NCBI GenBank assembly: GCA_012798155.1
Contig: JAAZNR010000820.1
Span: forward strand, 1-8,663
Source: Thermogutta sp.
GTDB lineage: Bacteria > Planctomycetota > Planctomycetia > Pirellulales > Thermoguttaceae
Length of the DNA stretch: 8,663 bases
Reading direction: 5' to 3'
In this document: in pieces, positions 1 to 5,253 of the stretch
How the letters are laid out: every line of letters begins with the position of its first letter
Position numbering within the stretch: position 1 is the first letter of the stretch
The notes under the pieces: generated by a model
The model's database searches: none
Seen by the model: the letters and a program-made list of their open reading frames with translations, nothing else
What the model was told of the DNA's origin: nothing
Made by a program: the position numbers and the translations under genes

Positions 1-3000
1 CGGCGTACGCCAAGGCCGTCAACCAGGATCCGCTTTGGCCGCAAGCCCGCTTGGGCCGGGCGGCCGCGTTCGCGGAGCTGGGACGGGTGGACGAAGCAGT
101 CGCCGAATACCGCACCTCGGTGCAGATGAATCAATTGAGCATCGCCGGCCTGCTCGATTTCGCGAGGTTGTTGATATTGCAGAACTTGGTACGCCCTCGG
201 GCGGAGCGAGATTGGACGGAAGTGCGGCAGGTATTGGACGCCCTGGACAAGCAAGCTCCCAACTCGCCCGACACCGCCATCCTGCGGGCCGAAATCGCGG
301 CCGCGGACGGCAACCATGCCGAGGCGGAGAAGACGCTCGAAGAGGCTCGAAAAAACCGACCCGACTCCCCCGATTTGCTGCTGACGCTCACGGCGCTGGC
401 CTATCGTGCCGGTGATGCCGCCAAGGCCGAGCGGCTCCTTCAGGAGGCGGAGCAAAAGTTCGGACCGACGGCGGCGGTACTGTCGGCCAAGGCTCGCTTT
501 CTCATCAGCACGGACGCGGCACCCGAAAAACTGGATGCGGGCCTCTCGGCGATCGCGGACCAAGGGAAATCTCTCCCCGCGGCGGATCGACAGCGTTTGC
601 TCAACTCTCTGACGGTGTACGCAATCCAGGCGGACCGCATCGAATCGGCGAAGCGATTTTGCCGTGAACTCTCCTCTCTCGCCCCCAACTCGCTTCGTGT
701 TCGCTTGTTGCTGTTCGATCTGGCGATTCGGGCACAAGACTACCAAACCGTGGAACCCGTGCTGGAGGAAATCGCGCGGATCGAGGGCCGCGGCCCGCTT
801 TGGAATTACGGCAGGGCGGTCTACCTCTTTCTCAAATCCCAAGGCGAGGATCGAGCGGCGTTGCGGTCGGCGCTCGGCCACCTGGACCAGGCAGCGGCGC
901 AACGCCCCAACTGGGCCCGCTTGCAGTCTCTGCGAGGCATCATTCATGAACAATTGGGCGACGAAGCCGCCGCGCTGAACGCCTATCTCAGCGCCGTCGA
1001 TCTCGGTGATCGCGACCTGACGACCATTCGCCGCGTGATTCCCTTGCTGTACAAACAGCAGCGTTTCTTGGAAGCGGACCGGATCGTGCGTGCCATGGAA
1101 GAACGCCAGGTTCCGCTTTCCGCCGACGTGGATCGGCTGGCATCCAACATCAATCTTCAACTAGAGAATTACGATCGCGCCCTCGATATGGCGCGGCGAG
1201 CCGCCGAAAACAGCACGGACTATCGGGATCACGCCTGGTACGGCACGGTCTTGAGCGTGCTGGCCAATCGCGCGCAAGCCTCCGGCCAATCGGCCGACGC
1301 GGACCGCAATTGGAAACTTGCGGAAACGGAGTTCCGCAAGGCCGTGGAGCTTTCGCCCAAAACGCCGGACGCCTGGGTGGCCTTGATGCAGTTCTACGCG
1401 CGATCGGGCCAAAAGGAAAAGGCCGAAGCGGTCATCCAAGAAACCCGCGCCTCGCTGGAGGGAGGATTGGCCCCCTTGGCGTTGGGTCAGTGCTACGAAA
1501 CCCTGCAAAACCTCGACGAAGCCGAACGCTATTATCAAGAGGCCCTCGCTACTTCCCCCTCCGATCCCCAGGTCATTCGGCAGGTGGCGGAGTTCTATCT
1601 GCGGACCGGACGGACGGAATCGGCGGTCACGCAAATCAGTCGTCTGACCGGCGGCGAAGTGCCGGCCAAACAAGAAGACCTGGCCTGGGGACGTCGCGCG
1701 ATGGCCCTGCTTCTGGCCAATCGCGGCGGGTACGAGAACCTGCAAAAGGGTCTTTCTCTGATGCAACAAAATCGGACCGGCGGCGTCGCAACGATTCAGG
1801 ACGCCCGCGCGGAAGCCCTGCTGCTCAGCTCTCACCCCTTGCGGCGAGAACGCAACAAGGCCCGCGAGATCTTGGAACGGTTGGTCGCCGAATCTCCCCA
1901 GGTAACGCCGGACGATCGTTTCGTCCTGGCCCAGCTCTACATGGCGGACGGCGACGTGGTCAATGCCGCGCGGCACATGCGATCGCTGCTGGCCTCCCAT
2001 GGAAACGAACCTCGCTACGTTCAGAGATTCGTCTCGTTCTTGATTCAGCAAGAAAATTATTCGGAGGCGGAAGTCTGGCAGAGACGACTGGAAACCCTCG
2101 CGCCCGATGCGTTTTCCACAGTCTCGTTGCGTGCCCGACTCCTCGTCGAGCAGGGACAAGATGACGCGGCTTTGGCCCTCTTGAAGGGCTACGCCGAACA
2201 AGCTCCGGCGCCCGCCGAGCCGGCCGCGGCCCCCCCCTCCGACACAGGCGCCGGAACGGACGGCGAGACCCCCGCAGCGCAAACCGCCGGCGATCCCAAG
2301 CCGGCGGAAACGGCAAGTACCGACGGTTCGAATGCCGCGGAAACGCCAAACGCCGACGGCTCCGGAAGGCTGTTGCAACTGCGGCGTGCCATGGTGGGAG
2401 ATGCCTTGGAAGGTTTGGCGCAGGTGCTGCGCCGCAAAGGGCGGCAAGAATCGGCGGACCGTTTCCTCGCCGAAGTGGAATCGGTCTACCGCGACTTCGT
2501 CGGGAAATATCCTCAGGCGACGCCGCTGTTGGCAGCCTTTTTGGCACGCCGCGGCAGAACCGACGAAGCGATCGAGCTGTTTCGCCGGCATTGGCCCGAA
2601 AGCGATCAGAACATCATGACGGCCGCCGCGAGCGTCTTGTTATCCCGCGTTTACGAAGACAAGACCCGCGCCGCCGATTTGGAGGCCACGCTTCTCGATG
2701 CATTGGAAAAGCTTGAGCGACCGCAAGGCATCCTGCTCACAGTGGCCGACTTCTACGGCCTCCAAGGGCGCGTGGACGAGGCCGCCGCGCTGTACGAAGA
2801 GGTGCTACGTCGCGATCCGCACAACGTCCTGGCCCTGAACAACCTGGCCGTGATCCTCGCCCTGGGACGCAAGAATCTTGACCGCGCATTACAGTGCATC
2901 GACCAGGCGTTGGCCATCTCGGGGCCGGTCGCCAATATCCTCGATTCCAAGGCGATCATCTTGATGGCCCGGAATAACCCGCAAGAGGCCCTACGCATCC

Positions 3001-3209
3001 TGAGCGACGCGATCTCCGACCAACCCACGGGCATGCTCTATTTTCGGCAGGCTCAAGCCCTCTTGGCGCTCAAACAGAACGCCGCCGCCAAGAAAGCGCT
3101 GGAAGAAGCCTATGCCATGGGATTCTCGCGAGAAAGCCTGCATCCGCTGGAGCGTGAAGCCTTCGACCGACTCGAGGCTGCCCTGGGGAAGCCGGAACCT
3201 AAGTCGTGA
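1..3209 (+). CDS. Giant tetratricopeptide-repeat (TPR) protein, 5'-truncated by window edge
   Basis: The frame is open from position 3 to the TGA at 3207-3209 (1068 residues visible). It already encodes TPR-like sequence before the first possible start (TTG at 51), so the true start is upstream. Helix-turn-helix repeats of the TPR type (small-x-x-L/Y-x-x-x-G-x-x-x-x-A) recur throughout. Clear examples are GRVDEAVAEY (about 84-113), LGQCYETLQNLDEAERYYQE (about 1485-1544) and LQGRVDEAAALYEEVLRRDP (about 2760-2819), the last followed by NVLALNNLAVILA. A low-complexity Pro/Ala/Thr/Asp linker at about 2195-2364 separates a long N-terminal superhelix from a shorter C-terminal one. No enzyme motif, and no membrane segment in the visible part; an N-terminal signal or anchor could lie off-window. 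TPR arrays are protein-binding scaffolds, so a scaffold or secretion/assembly role is inference only. Similar long TPR proteins occur near exopolysaccharide/exosortase loci, but nothing here ties this one to such a locus. Confidence 0.9.
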   Translation, partial: AYAKAVNQDPLWPQARLGRAAAFAELGRVDEAVAEYRTSVQMNQLSIAGLLDFARLLILQNLVRPRAERDWTEVRQVLDALDKQAPNSPDTAILRAEIAAADGNHAEAEKTLEEARKNRPDSPDLLLTLTALAYRAGDAAKAERLLQEAEQKFGPTAAVLSAKARFLISTDAAPEKLDAGLSAIADQGKSLPAADRQRLLNSLTVYAIQADRIESAKRFCRELSSLAPNSLRVRLLLFDLAIRAQDYQTVEPVLEEIARIEGRGPLWNYGRAVYLFLKSQGEDRAALRSALGHLDQAAAQRPNWARLQSLRGIIHEQLGDEAAALNAYLSAVDLGDRDLTTIRRVIPLLYKQQRFLEADRIVRAMEERQVPLSADVDRLASNINLQLENYDRALDMARRAAENSTDYRDHAWYGTVLSVLANRAQASGQSADADRNWKLAETEFRKAVELSPKTPDAWVALMQFYARSGQKEKAEAVIQETRASLEGGLAPLALGQCYETLQNLDEAERYYQEALATSPSDPQVIRQVAEFYLRTGRTESAVTQISRLTGGEVPAKQEDLAWGRRAMALLLANRGGYENLQKGLSLMQQNRTGGVATIQDARAEALLLSSHPLRRERNKAREILERLVAESPQVTPDDRFVLAQLYMADGDVVNAARHMRSLLASHGNEPRYVQRFVSFLIQQENYSEAEVWQRRLETLAPDAFSTVSLRARLLVEQGQDDAALALLKGYAEQAPAPAEPAAAPPSDTGAGTDGETPAAQTAGDPKPAETASTDGSNAAETPNADGSGRLLQLRRAMVGDALEGLAQVLRRKGRQESADRFLAEVESVYRDFVGKYPQATPLLAAFLARRGRTDEAIELFRRHWPESDQNIMTAAASVLLSRVYEDKTRAADLEATLLDALEKLERPQGILLTVADFYGLQGRVDEAAALYEEVLRRDPHNVLALNNLAVILALGRKNLDRALQCIDQALAISGPVANILDSKAIILMARNNPQEALRILSDAISDQPTGMLYFRQAQALLALKQNAAAKKALEEAYAMGFSRESLHPLEREAFDRLEAALGKPEPKS
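2195..2364 (+). other. Pro/Ala/Thr-rich low-complexity linker inside the TPR protein
   Basis: About 55 codons encode mainly Ala, Pro, Thr, Gly, Asp and Glu, beginning AEQAPAPAEPAAAPPSD and ending NADGSG. Helix-forming Leu/aromatic spacing is lost and resumes at RLLQLRRAMVG. This looks like a disordered hinge between two TPR solenoids. The DNA includes a run of seven C at about 2230-2236, but the frame stays open across it and TPR sequence resumes in the same frame, so I see no frameshift. Confidence 0.75.
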
Positions 3210-3224
3210 GGTCTTTTCCACCAA

Positions 3225-3264
3225 CTTGCCTGGAGAAAAATCCGCTCGCTTGGAGAAAACTCCG
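3225..3264. repeat. Two-copy tandem repeat, 20-bp period
   Basis: Copy 1 is 3225-3244 and copy 2 is 3245-3264; they match at 17 of 20 positions. The shared core TGGAGAAAA-N-TCCGC occurs at 3231-3245 and 3251-3265. Copy 2 contains a perfect dyad, GGAG-AAAA-CTCC (3252-3263); in copy 1 this is reduced to GGA...TCC. It starts 15 bp after the TPR stop codon. Function unknown: it could be a binding site, an RNA hairpin in the 3' UTR, or chance slippage. Confidence 0.7.
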
Positions 3265-3460
3265 CCGGCCGGATCCGCCAAAACTGACGCCTTCTGCGGC
3301 GGGCAACGGCATTAGTTTTACTACGCAGGATAAGAAGTTGGGAAAACTGGAAGACGAAGCTTTGTGAGTCTGCAAAAGATCGGTAAGCCGGTTTCGGCGA
3401 TTTTGCGCAGTAAAATTAGCGGTTTCCCACCAATTCACGGGGTTACGGCTGCCGCGTCGC

Positions 3461-3502
3461 GGTGGTCCCAAAGCGCTCTAAGGTGATCCAAAAGCGCTAT
3501 AA
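3461..3502 (+). repeat. Two-copy tandem repeat, 21-bp period, at the hisH promoter
   Basis: Copy 1 (3461-3481) and copy 2 (3482-3502) are directly adjacent and match at 18 of 21 positions. Both have the pattern GGTG-N-TCC-N-AAAGCGCT-N-TAA, and each carries the palindrome AGCGCT. Copy 2 runs into the -10 hexamer TATAAT (3498-3503); in copy 1 the equivalent bases read CTCTAA. A 21-bp spacing places both copies on the same face of the helix, which fits (but does not prove) a double operator for a regulator of hisH. Confidence 0.75.
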
Positions 3503-3503
3503 T
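3498..3503 (+). promoter_or_regulatory. Perfect -10 element (TATAAT) upstream of hisH
   Basis: TATAAT lies 58 bp before the hisH ATG, in GC-rich surroundings where such a hexamer is uncommon. No good TTGACA-like -35 is found at 16-18 bp spacing (the bases there read about GCTCTA). If this is a housekeeping promoter it is probably weak without an activator, or it uses another upstream contact such as the overlapping tandem repeat. The predicted start near 3510 would give a leader of about 50 nt. Confidence 0.5.
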
Positions 3504-3561
3504 AGGGCAGGCGTTTGGCCGACTTCAGGGCGAGCGGACGTAATCCGGAGGAAGCCGGGAC

Positions 3562-4173
3562 ATGATTGTGATCGTCGATTACGGCATGGGCAACTTGCGC
3601 AGCGTGCAAAAAGCAGTCGAACGCTGCGGTTCGGAAGCGCTGATCACGGACGATCCTCACGTCGTCGCTCGGGCGAACAAGGTCATCCTTCCCGGCGTGG
3701 GCGCGTTCGGCGATGCCATGACGGAATTGGACCGGCGAGGGCTGGTCAAGCCGATCGTGAAGACCATCGAGCTCGGCAAGCCGTTCCTGGGCATTTGCCT
3801 GGGCCTGCAATTGCTTTTCGAGACAAGCTACGAGAACGGACGGCACAAAGGTCTGGGCGTCTTTCGCGGGGAGGTCGTCCGTTTCGATCTTCCGAAGGAG
3901 TTGGCGGTTCCTCATATGGGCTGGAATCAAGTCCGCCTGGAGTGCCCGAATCCCCTCTTTCGCGGAATCGCCGATGAGGCCTACTTCTTTTTCGTCCACT
4001 CGTACTACGTTGTTCCGCGTGATACCGAAATCGTTTCCGGCACCACGGAATACGGAATCCGCTTTTGCTCGATGGTCCGCCAGGACAAAGTGTTCGCCGT
4101 ACAGTTCCATCCCGAGAAGAGCCAGGCCTTGGGATTGAAGGTCATCGAGAATTTCGTCGCCCTCGGCAGTTGA
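3562..4173 (+). CDS. hisH: Imidazole glycerol phosphate synthase, glutamine amidotransferase subunit HisH
   Basis: HisH hydrolyses glutamine and channels ammonia to HisF, which converts PRFAR to imidazole-glycerol phosphate and AICAR in cytoplasmic histidine synthesis. The 203-residue product has the usual family length and is a class I glutaminase. It starts MIVIVDYGMGNLRSV. It has the oxyanion-strand motif PGVGAFGDAM (residues 44-53), the nucleophile elbow GICLGLQLLF with Cys79, the PHMGWN motif, and the closing FHPEKS with His183 and Glu185. The catalytic triad is therefore complete. The ATG at 3562 is preceded by GGAGG at 3547-3551, ten bases upstream, which fixes the start. hisA follows on the same strand after 239 bp. 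The partner hisF is not in the window. Confidence 0.97.
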   Translation: MIVIVDYGMGNLRSVQKAVERCGSEALITDDPHVVARANKVILPGVGAFGDAMTELDRRGLVKPIVKTIELGKPFLGICLGLQLLFETSYENGRHKGLGVFRGEVVRFDLPKELAVPHMGWNQVRLECPNPLFRGIADEAYFFFVHSYYVVPRDTEIVSGTTEYGIRFCSMVRQDKVFAVQFHPEKSQALGLKVIENFVALGS

Positions 4174-4339
4174 ACGGGCTGCGATCCGCAGGGAAATGGC
4201 AGCGATGGAAACCGAGTGAGTTACCCCGTCGCTCCGGAATCGGCACCCCATCCACAGCGGCGCCCCGTCCAGACCCCGGCCTAACGGATGGAGGGCCTTT
4301 TCTCGGTTCGGCGACCGCCATCCGGGCCGGGGTGGCATC

Positions 4340-4368
4340 TTGAACGAAGGTCCTTACTGTGTCATATT
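4340..4368 (+). promoter_or_regulatory. Candidate sigma70-type promoter for hisA
   Basis: TTGAAC (4340-4345) and CATATT (4363-4368) are spaced by exactly 17 bp and each matches four of six consensus bases. Transcription would begin near 4375, about 38 nt before the GTG at 4413. If real, this means hisA can be expressed independently of hisH, and it would rule out the upstream GTG at 4359 as the start on that transcript. Confidence 0.35.
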
Positions 4369-4400
4369 ACAGGGTTTACCAACCCGTGTTGGCACCGGCA

Positions 4401-4404
4401 AGGA
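4401..4404 (+). promoter_or_regulatory. Ribosome-binding site that decides the hisA start
   Basis: AGGA (within AAGGA, 4400-4404) lies eight bases before the GTG at 4413. No Shine-Dalgarno-like sequence stands at the right spacing before the other in-frame GTG at 4359 (AAGG at 4347-4350 is eight bases off but short). Together with the protein N-terminus this favours 4413. Confidence 0.5.
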
Positions 4405-4412
4405 TTCGTGCA

Positions 4413-5138
4413 GTGGAAATCTGGCCCGCGATCGACCTTCGAGGGGGGAAATGCGTACGCCTCCGGCAGGGAGACTATGGGCAGGAAACGGTGTTTGGCG
4501 ACGACCCCACCGAAACGGCCCTGCGTTGGGTCGCCCAGGGTGCCAAACGCCTGCATTTGGTAGACCTCGATGCCGCTCGAGACGGAAGCCCCCGCAACCT
4601 CGAAGCAGTTCGTCGAATCCGCAGCGCCGTAGGAGTCGCAATCCAGCTTGGCGGCGGCGTGCGGAGCGAAGAGACCATCCGCGGGTTGCTGGACTTGGGA
4701 ATGGATCGTCTGGTCGTCGGCACCGCCGCGATCAACGATCCCGAGTGGTTTCGAGCGATGGTCCGGCTGTTTCCCGGCAGGTTGGTCCTCGGACTGGATG
4801 CACGGGACGGACGGCCCGCCACCGACGGCTGGCAACGGACCTCGCGGTATCCGGCCGCGGATTTCGCGGCTCGATTCCAAGGCGAACCCATCGCCGGCAT
4901 CGTCTACACGGATATCAGCCGAGACGGTATGTTGAGCGGGCCGAATGTGGACGCCGCGGCCGCCATTCAAGAGTCGGTCAAGGTGCCGGTAATCGCGTCG
5001 GGCGGGGTCTCTTGTCTCGACGACATCCGCCGTTTGGCGAAAGCCGGCCTGGCCGGCTGCATCATCGGACGGGCCCTCTACGAGGGCCGCGTTTCCTTGT
5101 CCGAGGCCATGAAGTTCGAGACGGAGGTCGCCGCTTGA
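4413..5138 (+). CDS. hisA: Phosphoribosylformimino-AICAR ribotide isomerase HisA (GTG start)
   Basis: HisA catalyses the Amadori isomerisation of ProFAR to PRFAR, the step before the HisH-HisF synthase. From GTG 4413 the product is 241 residues, the usual HisA length for this (beta/alpha)8 barrel, and begins MEIWPAIDLRGGKCVRLRQG. Catalytic acids are in place: Asp8 in PAIDL and Asp129 in LGLDARDG. Thr166/Asp167 lie in YTDISRDG, and the two phosphate-binding loops appear as QLGGGVR (78-84) and ASGGVS with IIGRALYEG near the C-terminus. An in-frame GTG at 4359 would add 18 residues (SYYRVYQPVLAPARIRA and flanks) with no family counterpart; I judge them untranslated. The stop is the TGA at 5136-5138. 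The downstream neighbour is a translation factor rather than hisF, so the histidine cluster is broken here. Confidence 0.95.
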   Translation: MEIWPAIDLRGGKCVRLRQGDYGQETVFGDDPTETALRWVAQGAKRLHLVDLDAARDGSPRNLEAVRRIRSAVGVAIQLGGGVRSEETIRGLLDLGMDRLVVGTAAINDPEWFRAMVRLFPGRLVLGLDARDGRPATDGWQRTSRYPAADFAARFQGEPIAGIVYTDISRDGMLSGPNVDAAAAIQESVKVPVIASGGVSCLDDIRRLAKAGLAGCIIGRALYEGRVSLSEAMKFETEVAA

Positions 5139-5139
5139 G

Positions 5140-5187
5140 GGAATCCCATCCGGGAATGCGGGTTTTCGGCGGTTCTCCGGCGATTCC
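5140..5187 (+). other. Imperfect inverted repeat after hisA / before the EF-G-like gene
   Basis: GGAATC (5140-5145) pairs with GATTCC (5182-5187). Inside, CCGGGAA (5150-5156) pairs with TTC-T-CCGG (5173-5180) with one bulged T, leaving a 16-nt loop that contains TTTT. It starts one base after the hisA stop codon. It could be a 3'-end stabilising or terminating structure for hisA, but no T-tract follows it, so it is not a textbook intrinsic terminator. Confidence 0.35.
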
Positions 5188-5253
5188 ATCGGCTGCGGCC
5201 GATAAGGTTCAACACAGAGCGCTGGTACTTGTTAACCCATTAAGGACGGTTCG

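Larger units (their letters stand above)
3210..3561. other. 352-bp intergenic region between the TPR gene and hisH
   Basis: No credible gene is seen here. It holds a 20-bp-period tandem repeat right after the TPR stop (3225-3264), a moderately AT-richer stretch (about 3305-3430), a 21-bp-period tandem repeat overlapping a perfect -10 hexamer (3461-3503), and the hisH ribosome-binding site. In the AT-richer part, 3311-3326 and 3405-3420 form an imperfect inverted repeat (12 of 16 pairs, core AGTAAAA/TTTTACT). No classic stem-plus-T-tract terminator follows the TPR gene. Confidence 0.7.
4174..4412 (+). other. hisH-hisA intergenic leader with alternative hairpins
   Basis: This gap is long for two adjacent histidine genes. 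Four short complementary segments lie in order: CCATCC (4248-4253), GGATGG (4286-4291), CCATCC (4318-4323) and GGGTGG (4330-4335). Segment 1 can pair with 2, 2 with 3 (7 bp counting C4285-G4324), and 3 with 4 (7 bp including one G-T, 4317-4323 with 4330-4336, six-base loop). The 3:4 hairpin is not followed by a T-tract, so it is not a standard terminator. No His-codon-rich leader peptide is seen. The stems are short and chance is possible in GC-rich DNA. Confidence 0.35.

Noticed and set aside
3263..3303. GC-rich stretch after the TPR gene, considered as its terminator.
   Set aside because: Complementary CGCCG/CGGCG arms are short and no T-tract follows.
3338..3367. Nine-codon TTG-started micro-frame (LGKLEDEAL then TGA), considered as a leader peptide for hisH.
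   Set aside because: It lies upstream of the predicted hisH promoter, has no His codons, and has no strong ribosome-binding site.
4281..4305. GGCC...GGCC followed by TTTTC after hisH, considered as an intrinsic terminator.
   Set aside because: Only four base pairs plus a wobble pair and a short interrupted T run; too weak to call.
5208..5253. TTCAAC (5208-5213) and TACTTG (5226-5231) plus the GTTAAC palindrome, considered as a promoter for the EF-G-like gene.
   Set aside because: The spacing is only 12 bp and the -10 match is poor.
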